Below are positions 23,048 through 34,059 of a stretch of 64,000 nt of DNA, in pieces. Below the pieces are notes generated by a model. That model saw only the letters and a program-made list of their open reading frames with translations. It had not been told where the DNA came from and did no database searches. Source of the stretch: Gigantopelta aegis (Eukaryota; Mollusca; Gastropoda; Neomphalida; Peltospiridae); the NCBI RefSeq assembly GCF_016097555.1, contig NC_054713.1, positions 4,419,313-4,483,312 on the forward strand, written 5' to 3'. The number at the start of each line of letters is the position of its first letter. Within the stretch, counting starts at the first letter, position 1. A program made the position numbers and the translations under genes.

Positions 23048-23300
23048 GGTTTTTTTTAACGACACCACTAGAGCACATTGTTTTATTAATCATCGGCTAT
23101 TGGATTTCAAACATTTGGTAATTTTGACGTGGTCTTAGAGAGGAAACCTGCTACATTTTAAAAATTAGTAGCAAGGGATCTTTTATATGCACCATCCAAC
23201 ACAGGTTAACACGTACCACGGCCTTTGATATACCAGTCGTGGTGCACTGGTTGGAACGAGAAATAGCCCAACAGATCGACCGCGCATTAGGCGAGGTATC
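23048..23300 (-). mobile_element. SINE-A copy
   Basis: Minus strand: A tail (TTTTTTAACGACACCACTAG on plus), the body with ATCTTTTATATGCACCATCC, and GTCGTGGTGCACTGGTTGGA; the head is cut after GATCGACCGCGCATTAGGCG. Confidence 0.87.
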
Positions 23301-23446
23301 CGTACAGGTAGGGTGTATCGAAATCGTTTTACCGTTTCAACCGGTGGGAAGTATAGGTTTCTTTTCGGTCTTGTCCGTCTGTCCATCTCACCCACATATA
23401 GTTTTCCAGACGTTTTGTTTCGCAATGCCTCAAGATAGTGAGATAG

Positions 23447-23564
23447 GGCCTAATTCACAAAGGTCTCTTAGGCTCTGCTAGACAACAAAGCATCCTCTTT
23501 GCAAGTATTTTAGCATTGCACTGCGAGATCGCAAAGTTGCGATAGTTTAGTGAATTAGGCCCCT
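23447..23564. mobile_element. Short MITE with GGGCCTAATTCAC ends
   Basis: A 118-bp element with terminal inverted repeats GGGCCTAATTCACAAA and TTTAGTGAATTAGGCCC. A second copy in reverse orientation lies at 56183-56297. Confidence 0.82.
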
Positions 23565-23825
23565 GGAATTTTGTGTTTAGCTTTTTATCATGCAGAAATA
23601 CAGATGTTTGACTTCCATGGGTATTTCCCCTGCGCGTGCTGTAACCGTGGTGCAGGGGTGTAACATTCTCTTTGAGAATGGCCAATACAGCACAAAATTG
23701 AAATTTTGAGTAAAAGTCAGTATCTATCCGTTACATTTGTATTTTTGCAGTTTTTTTACACTGTTTTTATTTAAATCTTGAATTCTTATATTGATGTTGA
23801 TCATCACTTTATTTGTTTGTATTAC

Positions 23826-23890
23826 CATAGTTTGACACCCAATAGCCGATGTATTTTTCGTGCTGGGGTGTCGTTAAACATTCATTCATT
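23826..23890 (+). mobile_element. SINE 3' end, fourth tail variant
   Basis: TTGACACCCAATAGCCGATG then GTGCTGGGGTGTCGTTAAAC and ATTCATTCATTCAAT. A similar end occurs at 31298-31352, so this is a separate tail type with ATTC repeats. Confidence 0.7.
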
Positions 23891-24231
23891 CAATTCCATA
23901 GGAATTTATTCAGGGGCCATAACTCTGCCAAAATTGGAATTTATCCATGTCCATTGGAATTTATCCATTTATCCAAAAAGTAGTACAAACATTTCTTTCG
24001 TCTGCGTCAGTTGGCAATAAGACATACAAATAGTAATTATTTTATTATCTCCAAAACACTTACTTTTCTTATTACGTCAAACAAAACCGAAATTATTCCC
24101 CCCCCCCAAAAAAAAAGGAGAAAAAAAAGAAGAAACAAAGAAAACCAAACGATTTTTGTTGGAGGATGGGATGGACAATAGTTGGCAACATCGGTAAACT
24201 ACAAGAGAAGCTTCGTTTCACGTTTTTCGTT

Positions 24232-24327
24232 GACGAATTCTTAGTTCGTGTGTCCTCTAGCGTTATTTTGTTATATGTGAGAATATAATAGAATAACGCT
24301 GTAGGACACCCGAGCTAACGAATTCAA
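24232..24327. mobile_element. Small hairpin element
   Basis: Inverted arms: GAATTCTTAGTTCGTGTGTC at the left and the inverted GAATTCGTTAGCTCGGGTGT at the right, continuing through CCTNNAGCGTTATT on both. Total about 95 bp, MITE-like. Confidence 0.7.
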
Positions 24328-24385
24328 TGCGTACATATTATGGATGAAAAAGTCCACGAACAATGTCTTGAGGTGCTGGATGTTT

Positions 24386-24417
<32 letters not shown>

Positions 24418-24770
24418 GGGGGGGGGGGGGGGGATGTCATTGATCAACTCTGCACAAACCAGTCAATGAATAACCGAGGCATGCTCAGGAAAGCGAGCGA
24501 TCGTGGTTGCTCGCTAGACTGGTTTTTGCATACATTAAGTAAATGTGATATGATAGAAGACGATGGTACCAGTCAAATTGTTCGCGAGCGCTCGATCTCA
24601 TGAACTGATGTTTTGAAGATGTAATCTTTATCCTTTAAAAAAAAAAAAATAATAATAAAGATAAGAAAAACTGATGTATTTAGGTGGGGGTTTTTAAAGT
24701 TTAATTTCACAAAATAACTAAAACTCAGGACATCGCTCAGGACTCAGATATGTAGGTAGGTAGATTGAGA

Positions 24771-24773
<3 letters not shown>

Positions 24774-24821
<48 letters not shown>

Positions 24822-25008
24822 AAGTGTGCGAGTGCGTGTAAGAGAGACAGACAGAGGGAGAGAATGGGAGAGAGAAAAAGAAAGAGAAAGGGGGTGGAAG
24901 AGAGAGAGAGAGAGAGAAAGAGAAGACAGACAGACAAAGTGTGCGAGTGCGTGTAAGAGAGACAGAGGGAGAGAATGGGAGAGAGAGAAAGAAAGAGAAA
25001 GGGGGGTG

Positions 25009-25061
<53 letters not shown>

Positions 25062-25062
25062 G
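24774..25062. repeat. GA-rich microsatellite with duplicated block
   Basis: GA runs enclose two copies of a block with ACAAAGTGTGCGAGTGCGTG and AGAGAATGGGAGAGAG about 120 bp apart. Confidence 0.93.
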
Positions 25063-25384
25063 ATTAATTGCTCCCCTAACTAATAGATTACGGAGAACCA
25101 CTTAAGATATTACCGTATAGGATAATACACTATAGATCGAACATTAATATTTTCTAATTTTGAAGCTTACAAAAAAAAAAAACATTAAATGAATTAAAAT
25201 CACAAGCTAAGAGGAGGTATTTTCGTTGATGACGTTCCGAGTGACAGCTCCCCTAAAACTTAAAAACTTTAACATTTTCAAGATCGTTTATTTCCTTCAG
25301 TTTTAAGCATACATGAACCAACTATTATTATTATCGTTGCTAGTTAGTAATTCATCAGTTAGCTACTTGCATTAAGACTTGGAG

Positions 25385-25656
25385 ACGGGATGTAGCCCAG
25401 TGGTAATGCACCTTCCCCATGCGTGGTAGGTTGAATCTCGTTTCAGCCAGTGCACCACGACTGGTATACCAAAGGCCGTGGTATGTGCTATCCTCTCTGT
25501 GGTATGGTTCATATAAAAGATCCATTGCTACTAATAGACAAATATAAACGGGTTTCCTCTCTATGACTATATATCAAAATTACCAAATGTTTGACATCCA
25601 GCAGCCGAAGGTTAAAAAATCAATGTGCTCCAGTGGTGTATTTTAACAAAACAAAC
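25385..25656 (+). mobile_element. SINE-A copy
   Basis: Head GACGGGATGTAGCCCAGTGG (B-box region altered), body AAAAGATCCATTGCTACTAA, tail AAATTACCAAATGTTTGACA to TTAACAAAACAAAC. Confidence 0.88.
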
Positions 25657-25697
25657 TTTCAACTGATCAAGGATCTCGATTTTTCTACTTTTCTTGT

Positions 25698-26005
25698 CGT
25701 GAGTGGAGCGTAGTCCAGTTGTAAAGCGTTCACCTGGTGCACGGTCGTCCTAGGATCGGTCTCGTTCCAGCTAGTGCCTCACAACTGGTGTAACAACGGC
25801 CGTGGTATGTACTATCCTGTCTGTGGGATGGTGCATATAAAAGATCTCTTGCTGCTAATCGAAAAAGAGTAGCTCATGAAGTGGCGACAGCGGGTTTCTT
25901 CTCAATATCTGTGCGGCCCTTAACCATAGGTCTGATGCCATATATCTGTAAATAAAATGTGTTAAATGTGTCATTAAATAAAAAGATTTCCTTCCTTCCA
26001 TCCCT
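25698..26005 (+). mobile_element. SINE-B copy with TTCC tail
   Basis: Head GAGTGGAGCGTAGTCCAGTT, part of the B-box region, body, and tail AATAAAATGTGTTAAATGTG ending in TTCCTTCCTTCC. The head lacks the GTGGGCCCATTGGGC segment. Confidence 0.87.
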
Positions 26006-26009
26006 TTCG

Positions 26010-26500
26010 TGTCCGTTTACTCTCGCTTTCTCTCTCTGTTGAGCATCGCAGCATTCACCATTCTAACATTCAAATGCTAAAGCTACTATCTTAACACAGC
26101 AATCAGTTATTCTCCGAGTGACCACGATAACAGGTATTTTTTGACACGGTAACCAATTTAATGTCACAAGTATAAGTTACGATATTAATTAACAGACCAT
26201 CAAACCAGTTTTATATGAAACAAGCTTGGTCTTAAATACACCTTTATAAACCTGATAGACACATTGTTTCTTAATGCAGGGAAACCCGTCTAAACCAGAC
26301 ACTGAACTAACTGGAATATTACCAACACCGGCCAAGTTCCATGGTCCTGAATTTTCTAAATTTCAAAATGTAACCCTCTAAACACTGACTCATGTCTAAA
26401 TCAGATAAATATTAGTTCCCCAATGCGATCCAGTTTAGACGTGTTTCACTGTATAATATACAAAACCGCTTTCATAATAAAATTAACGCAATCAGTCTGA
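26010..26500. other. 3' flank of the zinc-finger gene
   Basis: AT-rich DNA downstream of the minus-strand stop. It presumably includes the 3' UTR. I saw no convincing poly(A) signal near the stop on the minus strand and no element. Confidence 0.35.
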
Positions 26501-28525
26501 TCATGAACCCGTTTCATGAATTTTCATATGTCTCTTTAGCTGGCTTTTGTTGTCAAATTCCTTGGCGCATATGTAGCACTCGGCATGAAAACTAATGTTT
26601 TTCTTCTTCAGTCTACTTCTGTCCGCAACCAAATGGGAAGAGTTTCCCCCCTGTTTGAGTAAGCCTGGCTCACAGGAGGAAACATGTTCAAGCCTCATAC
26701 TCGCATACTGAATATCAGTTACATTTGATATTTCCTGAGTCCGAAGATTCTTTTCTGATGTTATTCCAACACTATGATCTGAAGGAATATAATTTTTGTG
26801 TGAAGAAATTAAGTTCGACGTCTGCTTAGTTTTCGATTCCAGATCACACACCATAGTGTTCAAATCACTTTTATTTTCCTGAGTCACACCAGTTTGTCTT
26901 TCCAATAATGAATCTGTAAGTCTTTGTACACAACAGCTTTCAGAAACTGCATCCATTACATGATCGTTCGACATCTCTTGGTTGGATCTATTGCTTTGAG
27001 TTGTGCTGTTACACACAAATGATTTTGGCTTTGGAAATGAAGAGTTATGGGAGAAGACATCTTTGTTAAACACTTGCATGTCAATACCTTCGGTATCCGA
27101 CTGTATTGGTTTGATTAAACTTTCTGACGCTTCGCACCCACTTTCTGATAACCCGATATTTGAACCGTAATTCCTATTTTCCCGACCAACAATTTGGCTC
27201 CCTGCAGAAGATGTATGTTCTCTGTGCTTTGCAATATGTGACTGGAGAAATAACGGTGACCAAAAACCCTTGTCACAAACCGAACATCTGTTTGGTTTAC
27301 GAATGGGGCGAAGACTAAATTCTGTTTTCCTAGATCCCAATTTCCTTTGCTTCCCATCTGTCTTCTTAGAACCTGAACCGCTGCTTTTGGAATGACAGGC
27401 ATTAACAATTTTCATCGTGGACTTGCGCTTCCTGTTCCTCAACTGTGTGTTCTGCGAGTTTAGGTGAGGGTAGTGACTTGCAGAGTGTCTCCGCAGTGAC
27501 GTGTAGGTCGTGAACTGCGTCATACACACCCGACACGTGTAGGCCTTGCGTCCCGTGTGCGTGGTCATGTGGATGTTCCGGTTCCACGTGGAGCGGAATC
27601 CCTTTCCGCAGTGCACACACTTGTATGGACACTCTCCGGTGTGGGTGTACCGATGCGTCTTCAGGTTCCATGCGCTCAGGAAGCGCTTCCCACAGAAGTT
27701 GCACTCGTGAGGTTTGATGTCGCGGTGTCCCATCAGGTGGCGCTGCATGCTCTCCTTCCGCGTGAACATCTCTTGACAGATGTCGCACGTGAACGAACGC
27801 TTGCCTCCGTGGTACCGCAGGTGACGTTTCAGATTGGCCCTTCGGGTGAACGACTGCTGACATATGGGACAAGCCAGAACATTGTCACCACACGGAACAG
27901 ATTCGTGATGGTGCAGGTTTTCCTCCGTGTTGAACGAAGCACTGCATTTGTCACATCTGAAGTCCTTGTGAGAACCAAGATGTTTTGACAGCGCTGCTTT
28001 CCTGACAAACGTCTTTCTACAGATTTCGCACTGAAATGGCTTGTCTTCTCTGTGGATTTCGGCGTGACGTTTCAGGTCGTGCTTTGTTAAAAATTTCTTT
28101 CCGCATGTCTCACATTCTTCGGTGGGTTCCGTGTGCGCCCTACGCTTGTGGGCTTTCAGCAGAGCCGAGGTCTTGAACTGCTGTTCGCAACTGCTACACG
28201 TATACGCGATGCTCTCTTGGTGCGTTTCCATGTGCTGTCGTAAGTACCGCATGTAGTGAAACTGTTTCCTGCACAAGTGACACTCGTAAACGGAGGGTTC
28301 TGCATGCGAGGACTTGATGTGCCTCGACAGACTTGCCTGGGTGGAGAACGCCTCGCTGCACTGCTCACAGTCGAACGGCTTGATGTGCGTCGCCAGGTGT
28401 TTCTGTAAGTTGCCCTTCAGGACAAACTTCTTCTGACATACAAGACAAATGTAGTCCTTTTGGCCTGAGTGGTTCAGCTGGTGCTTCTTGAGGTTTCCTT
28501 TCAGGAGAAACTCCTTCCCACATTC
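26501..28525 (-). CDS. Zinc-finger gene, exon 3 and stop
   Basis: The acceptor is TCTCTTTTGTAG; the exon enters in phase 0 with ECGKEFLLKGNLKKHQLNH, completing finger 3. It holds about 14 further fingers and ends KRHMKIHETGS with a stop at 26501-26503. The 674-codon frame has no interruption. Confidence 0.93.
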   Translation of the reverse strand, partial: ECGKEFLLKGNLKKHQLNHSGQKDYICLVCQKKFVLKGNLQKHLATHIKPFDCEQCSEAFSTQASLSRHIKSSHAEPSVYECHLCRKQFHYMRYLRQHMETHQESIAYTCSSCEQQFKTSALLKAHKRRAHTEPTEECETCGKKFLTKHDLKRHAEIHREDKPFQCEICRKTFVRKAALSKHLGSHKDFRCDKCSASFNTEENLHHHESVPCGDNVLACPICQQSFTRRANLKRHLRYHGGKRSFTCDICQEMFTRKESMQRHLMGHRDIKPHECNFCGKRFLSAWNLKTHRYTHTGECPYKCVHCGKGFRSTWNRNIHMTTHTGRKAYTCRVCMTQFTTYTSLRRHSASHYPHLNSQNTQLRNRKRKSTMKIVNACHSKSSGSGSKKTDGKQRKLGSRKTEFSLRPIRKPNRCSVCDKGFWSPLFLQSHIAKHREHTSSAGSQIVGRENRNYGSNIGLSESGCEASESLIKPIQSDTEGIDMQVFNKDVFSHNSSFPKPKSFVCNSTTQSNRSNQEMSNDHVMDAVSESCCVQRLTDSLLERQTGVTQENKSDLNTMVCDLESKTKQTSNLISSHKNYIPSDHSVGITSEKNLRTQEISNVTDIQYASMRLEHVSSCEPGLLKQGGNSSHLVADRSRLKKKNISFHAECYICAKEFDNKSQLKRHMKIHETGS

Positions 28526-31479
28526 CTACAAAAGAGATGTGATGCAAATGTAAGTAGAGAATTTATACTACTTATTGACATAGGCTATCAGGGTTTCTGC
28601 CAGAGGGTAAAACGGGTAAGGCGCCATACTCAATTTTTGGTAGATTTTTTTTTTTTAAGTTAATCTTTTGACACAATTATGATTTTTTAAACTCTAACCC
28701 TAACCCATTTTCTTTCCGAGGAACTGTTGACTGTGGTTGCATTCAGCACACACATTGTAAATATTCAATTCCAGTGTCATACCCAAAAAACAGGATAAAG
28801 CCAGTTGTGGTGCACTGGCTTGATTGAGAAATACATGTAGCCCAAAGTGCCCACATTCCTACAAGAGAGGCAAATGTAAATAAGACAGCCCTCTACGTTA
28901 ACGTTTACGTCTAGGAGCCAGATGGTGCGACTTCTATTTTTTTTTTATATAGATAGTTTTTAAATGTTTTAGTCGCCAAATGCAAAAAATGGTCACTCAT
29001 GAGACCAAAATGGTCGCAATGCAGACATTACAAGAAGTTTGCTCACTGACCGCTGACCTAATTAAATTCAATGGTTAAGTAACATTTTGACATTGGCTGT
29101 TTCACTGTCACCATTTTTATTTTAATAAAACAGTGGTCGCGAGCCAGTTCGCTCAAAATATGGAACTATATTTCTGTTATATTTTTCCGATTGATTTTTC
29201 CACCGTCATTTTCCATGTTTTAAATAATTTTTATTCCATTCCTAATAAAAAAGCTTGAGGATTCCCTCGGAGACTCCATGTCAAGCATTTTGACAGGAGG
29301 CGGTTTCTTCCCAGTTCGCTAGCCAATTAATGCCCGAGATACTTGCCGAGCTATCAGTGTAAATATTTTTTTGATTGATCTGTCATTGTTTAACTGAAAA
29401 AAGTTAAGTTTGCCATCTATCTTACTCTCAGCGCATTTGTGAAATCCAAATCTGTGTCATTAACCTTGATTGTGGGTGGCGCCTATAATGACACTCAAAC
29501 AGCAGCTGTTCTACTTGTTTACTTCTGTTACTTTTAAATGCATTCTAAGCAATAATTATAGGTAGGTAATAAATAAAATATGACACTCTCTTCAATTTAA
29601 TACCATTATTATGAATGAGTACATTAGAAAATGGTATCTAGCAAGGGAAAGTAAGATAGATACCATTTTCTAATTTACTTGTTCATAAAAATGGTATTAA
29701 CTGAAAGGAGTGTAGTATTCTCTCTATATATAAGAACATAGTCACAAACTTTTAACCCGTATCCATGCACTGGGGTTCTTTGCGGCCTGAGGACAAATTT
29801 TGATAAAGATTTATAAATCATCGGCTATTGTATTGGATGACAAACATTTGGTAATTCTAATATAGCCTCAGACGAAACTCACTGTATTTTTTAATTAATA
29901 GCAAGGGATCTTTTATTTGCACTCTTCCAAAGATAGGACAGCACATACCATGACTTTTGATGTACCAGATATGGTGCACAGGTTGAAATGGTGGGGATAT
30001 TTCTTACATATCCTAAAAAACAAACAACTCAAAAAAGCCTTTTCCAATTAAAACCTGTTTATGTCCCTAATGCTTGTAGTTACATGTAACATATATAATC
30101 AATTTTGATCATGCTTTTTTTCATTGGATGGTATGGTATGGCATTAATGACTTAGTCGTCACCTAGAAGCAGCCAGTCACATGTTTTTAAATTGTTATCA
30201 CACATACATGTGTTAACAGTATGTGTTATCAGGTGACCTATCTGATAATCACTATTATTTAGTAAAATTGTATTAACTTAAAGTAAAGTAGTAGGGCTAG
30301 TGAATTTTTAATCGTGGCTAGTACATTTTTAAAATCACTGATCCCATCGCTAGTGGGGTATATAAAAATTCTAGAAAACTTGTTATTAAAAAATACTGAT
30401 GTTCTCACCAACGGGTGTGTAATAATTAGGGGATAACCCTACTGTGTTTTCCGATTTGCGGACATATATCGGTGGTTTTACTGTCACAAATTTATTTTAA
30501 AATGGTAAATTGCGACTGTAAAACCACCGATATACGTCCGCAAATTGGAAAACACAGTAGGGTTATCCTTATTCTAATAAAACTGTTTCCTATTTTGATT
30601 TTAAATAAGAAATTGTCACATTTTTTGTAAGAATAAGCATATAAACGTCACCAGCTGGTGACGTCATTAAGCAGCCCTTTAACAGATGATGGGTGGTCGA
30701 ACAGTTAGCGACTCGAACACAGATGTGTAATTTGACATATTTAATCAGCTCTCATGATTAGATAACAAGTAATAAAGAATAATATGTTCATTTCTGACAT
30801 AAAAACTTCTCAGTATTTAACGACTTCTGTACGTAATATGAACGCTACAGAAATTGTCTGTATGACGTCATTACAAAACAACCCTGTTCTTTGCTTAACC
30901 TATGACTTATTTCTGCCAGAAAATTTGTGACCGGTATATCAGTTATTTTATCACCTGAAATTTTTAGTACAGATCCAATCAGATTCGTTCTTACAAATGT
31001 GTTGAATTAAAACATGTCTTACCTCACACTTGAACTGTTTCTTCCCACTGTGGGTGTCCATGTGTTTCTGTAGATTACCCTTCAGGTTGAAGGTTTTTCC
31101 ACACTCCAGACAGACAAAACTCTCAGGGGTGTGAACCTGACCAAGCAGAATAATTCATTGTTAATTCTAGAGTACAAGTTTACACAAAAATACTAACTCA
31201 TTGATCAACAAAACAAAGAACTTAACATGCTATCAAAGAGACTGAGGTTTTACATAATTGTATAAATAATAATTATTTCCACATACTTACCTTTTCTGAC
31301 ACCCAATAGCAGATGTGTATTTCTGTGCTAGGGTGTCGTTAAACATTGATTCATTTGCTATCAAAGATAAACTATGCATGCAGGAGTTTGTTTTAAGAAA
31401 TTACAAATATTATTGTGAACTACCCATTGAATATATATAATGTATAATACAGTTAAAACTGAAATTCAAAGATAAACAA

Positions 31480-31520
<41 letters not shown>

Positions 31521-31522
31521 GA

Positions 31523-31564
<42 letters not shown>

Positions 31565-32728
31565 GGGAGGGAGAGAGGGAGAGACAGAGATGCACTCAAC
31601 ACATTTTATTTATGGTCATATATGGCATCAGACATATGGTTAAGGACCACACAGATATTGAAAGAGGTAACCTGCTGTCACCACTGCATGGGCTACTCTT
31701 TTCGATTAGCAGCAAGGGATCTTTTATATGGACTATGCCTCAGACAGGATAATACATACCACAGCCTTTGATATACCAGTCATGGTGCACTGGCTGAAAC
31801 GAGAAATAGCCAAATGTGCCCACCAACAGGAATCAATCCTAGATCGATCGTGCATCTGGCGACCACTATACAACTAACTTACATCCCACCTCTTTAAATG
31901 TAATGAAGAAAAAAAGAGAGTAGAAAATAGGGGGCAAACTATAGCTGAGGGTTATGGAAGACCAATGTTGAAGTACGGCTGTGTGATTCTACCTCCGATA
32001 CTGACCTGCATGTGCTTGGCCAGGGTCCCATCTGACGTGAAAGTCTTGTAACAGGTCGGACACCTGTACAGATGAAAGGAAGGTTCGGTCTCATCACTGC
32101 TCAAGTTGTGGAAGAAGCCAGCCGGCGACATGTTCCTCACACCCGACACCATCATCACCTTCTCACCACCACCATCGTCATCACCACCGAACTCGCGGTC
32201 TCTTACATTACAAACCAACACCACTGGACGCATGTGATCTGAAGTCACCTCACTTCTACTACGGACTCTGCCTGTGATACAGCCCGATTTTGTAACATCT
32301 GATGAAATAAAAGTGCTGGCAGCAGCTGTTTCCAACTGATCATTCCCGTCTGTTTTCCAAATATTATGATGATTGTTGCTGTCTACTTTCAGTATGCTAT
32401 GCCGATTATTGCTGTCTGCTTTCAGAACATTCTGTTGATTGTTGCCGTCTGCTTTCAGAATGTTCTGCCAATTGCTGCAGTCTGCTTTGTCAATGTTATC
32501 CTCGTTATACCCATCTGTTTTCCAAGCGTTCAGTCTTGATACGGAGGGAACTACCACATCCGTCTGACCGGTGGTGAAGCTGGCATCGTCTAGCTGTAGT
32601 TGAGACTGGATGTGTCTGACCTGACTCTGCACTGCGGAGATCTCCTGCGTGGACAGCTGGAGCTGGTTTCCATCCTCGTCAACCGGGATCACAGTCAATT
32701 CTCCATCCATGTTGACATGCATGTACAT
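26501..32728 (-). CDS. C2H2 zinc-finger protein, about 17 fingers (three exons)
   Basis: Minus-strand join 32728-32006, 31136-31023, 28525-26501, about 953 residues. ATG at 32728 has an in-frame TGA 9 bases upstream. Residues 1-220 are not fingers: an acidic Gln/Asn-rich region with four imperfect repeats of an LKADxNNxxN type. Then about 17 C2H2 fingers: one split by intron 1, one in exon 2, one split by intron 2, then a continuous run (the finger with SASFNTEENLHHH is degenerate), a gap with a KRKSTMK basic stretch, one finger NRCSVCDKGFW..., a Ser/Asn-rich spacer of about 190 residues and a final finger AECYICAKEF near the C-terminus. Such proteins are nuclear and generally bind DNA; no KRAB, BTB or ZAD domain is seen, so partner and target are unknown. 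Both introns are phase 0. Confidence 0.92.
28526..29990. other. Zinc-finger gene intron 2, proximal part
   Basis: Intron DNA. 28799-28850 is a scrap of minus-strand SINE head-adjacent sequence (AGCCAGTTGTGGTGCACTGG), and 29810-29990 is a diverged minus-strand SINE-A. A near-palindrome of AGAAAATGGTATCTAG and ACCATTTTCTAA lies at 29625-29675. No exon seen. Confidence 0.5.
29810..29990 (-). mobile_element. SINE-A, diverged
   Basis: AATCATCGGCTATTGTATTG, AGCAAGGGATCTTTTATTTG and GATGTACCAGATATGGTGCA on the plus strand match the A tail and body; the head is missing. Confidence 0.8.
29995..30420 (+). repeat. Dispersed repeat R, copy 2
   Basis: TTTCTTACATATCCTAAAAA, TTTTTTTCATTGGATGGTAT, CACCTAGAAGCAGCCAGTCA and the final GTTCTCACCAACGGGTGTGT match copies at 16880-17215 (inverted) and 37140-37560. 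Confidence 0.7.
30431..30568. mobile_element. Near-perfect hairpin element
   Basis: Arms of about 54 bases (left 30431-30484, right 30515-30568), beginning GGATAACCCTACTGTGTTTT on each strand, with about 4 differences and a loop of about 30 bases. MITE-like, or able to give a long hairpin RNA in the zinc-finger intron. Confidence 0.85.
31023..31136 (-). CDS. Zinc-finger gene, exon 2
   Basis: Exactly 38 codons, phase 0 at both ends. The acceptor is CTTGGTCAG and the donor TGTGAG|GTAAGA. It reads VHTPESFVCLECGKTFNLKG then NLQKHMDTHSGKKQFKCE, so it completes finger 1, holds finger 2, and starts finger 3. Confidence 0.92.
31298..31352 (+). mobile_element. SINE 3' end fragment
   Basis: TCTGACACCCAATAGCAGAT then GTGCTAGGGTGTCGTTAAAC and ATTGATTCATT, the same tail type as 23826-23890. 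Confidence 0.65.
31481..31590. repeat. GA/GGGA microsatellite
   Basis: An imperfect GA run in intron 1 of the zinc-finger gene, directly next to a minus-strand SINE-B tail. Confidence 0.9.
31590..31895 (-). mobile_element. SINE-B copy
   Basis: Plus-strand reading: CTCAACACATTTTATTTATG, TTTTCGATTAGCAGCAAGGG, ATACCAGTCATGGTGCACTG, and the end of the head GGGATGTAAGTTAGTTG inverted. It is in the same orientation as the gene. Confidence 0.87.
32006..32728 (-). CDS. Zinc-finger gene, exon 1
   Basis: From ATG at 32728 (MYMHVNMDGELTVIP) to donor CATGCAG|GTCAGT. The last codons YRCPTCYKTFTSDGTLAKHM with Q form most of finger 1, whose last His is the second residue of exon 2. A 5' untranslated exon is likely, because a pyrimidine-poor AG lies just upstream and no promoter is obvious. 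Confidence 0.87.
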
Positions 32729-32865
32729 GTATCTGTCTCAATACTCTAACACCACCTGGAAGGAAAGAACAGGAGTATTTATGTGTACGTGTATCTGTCT
32801 CAATACTCTAATACCACCTGGAAGGAAAGAACAGGAGTATTTACATGTACGTGTATACTAGCTCA
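32723..32865. repeat. 72-bp tandem duplication upstream of the zinc-finger start codon
   Basis: GTATCTGTCTCAATACTCTA and ACCACCTGGAAGGAAAGAAC occur twice, about 72 bases apart. The first copy begins at the ATG region, so it lies in 5' UTR, exon 1 border or promoter. Confidence 0.85.
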
Positions 32866-33110
32866 ATGCAGAGTGAGCAAAACAATTTGCCAAATTATCT
32901 ACTGAACTTCAAAAATTATCAGTTATTTTCCAGAAAAATTTCAATTATTACATGAAATTATTTCGCCAAACTAAAAAAACATTTGCCACCTGCTTTCAAA
33001 ATTCGCAAGTGGCGAGTGCCAGAGGTAGCCCTGCTCATGATTATGGCCGTAATTTGCTTCTTGCAGTTACACTAATATTGTACCGATTTGCTGAAATGTT
33101 ATAAAAAGAT

Positions 33111-34047
33111 TTGTTTGTTCTGATTAATGACACCACTAGAGCACATTGATTTATTAATCATTGGCTATTGGATGTCAAACATATGATAATTTTGACATGT
33201 TGTGTTAAGAGAGGAAACCCACTACATGTTTCCATTAGTAGCATGGGATCTTTTATATGCACCATCCCATAGATCAGATAGCACATACCACAGCCGTGCC
33301 CTTTGATATACCAGTAGTGTAGTTCATCAAGATAAACCTCGCGTGCAAGCACAACGGCGAGGTTTATCCTGTCTATCCATTCCGCCATTTGCAGTTCTAA
33401 ACACCGGAATCATACGCCTTTCGATTGTTACTTGTATTTCCCCCACTTTTAAACACACTGATATGCTAATTATTAGTATTCACTATAACTTAAGAATTTC
33501 AGAGTTTAAAAGAGTATCTTTATATAAAAAACCCCCACACAAAATCAAAATAACAACCAAGACTCATTTTTATGTCTTAAAGGTCTTCGAAAGGCGTATG
33601 ATTCTGGTGTTTAGAACGTCGCCATGCGTGTCAGCTGATATTGTCTGCCAGCATAATTGGCTGCTAGAAAGTGGCTGCTAGAATCCACTCGGTAAAGTCG
33701 GACTTTTTTCCTTTAATTCAAAGTGAAGATCGTTTCAAAGTAAATATTTCTTGGTCTCAGTGAGCTCGAAATAGATCACAATATACGATTAGGGTGGGGA
33801 AATGTGATGGTAATCGTTATTTTGACCGCAATTTCGTTCCGAGCAAATTTCCTCGGAACCGTTGTCCAGAAACTGTGAATGGCGGAATGGATAGACAGGA
33901 TAAATATCACTGTTGTGCTTGCACGCGAGGTTTATCTTGATGAACTAACCAGTCGTGGTGCACTGGATGGAACAAGAAATAACCCAATGGACCCACAGAC
34001 AGACCACACATCAAGCAAGTGCTTTACCACTGGGCTACGTCTGGCCT
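33111..34047 (-). mobile_element. SINE-A split by a foldback element
   Basis: The left part 33111-33315 (GATTAATGACACCACTAGAG to GATATACCAGT) and the right part 33949-34047 (CCAGTCGTGGTGCACTGGAT to ACTGGGCTACGTCTGGCC) make one minus-strand SINE-A. The insertion point is duplicated (ACCAGT at 33310-33315 and 33948-33953). Confidence 0.9.
33316..33947. mobile_element. Foldback element with two nested inverted repeats
   Basis: The outer arms (33320-33396 and 33871-33947) match over about 77 bases, with TAGTTCATCAAGATAAACCT at each end. Separate inner arms (33393-33425 and 33588-33620) share TCGAAAGGCGTATGATTC. About 630 bp, no substantial coding capacity. It sits inside a SINE, with ACCAGT duplicated. 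Confidence 0.87.
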
Positions 34048-34059
34048 GAAATGTTATAA

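Noticed and set aside
27402..28547. Open frames on both strands overlapping the zinc-finger exon
   Set aside because: They are in other frames of a well-supported C2H2 coding exon and show no motifs.
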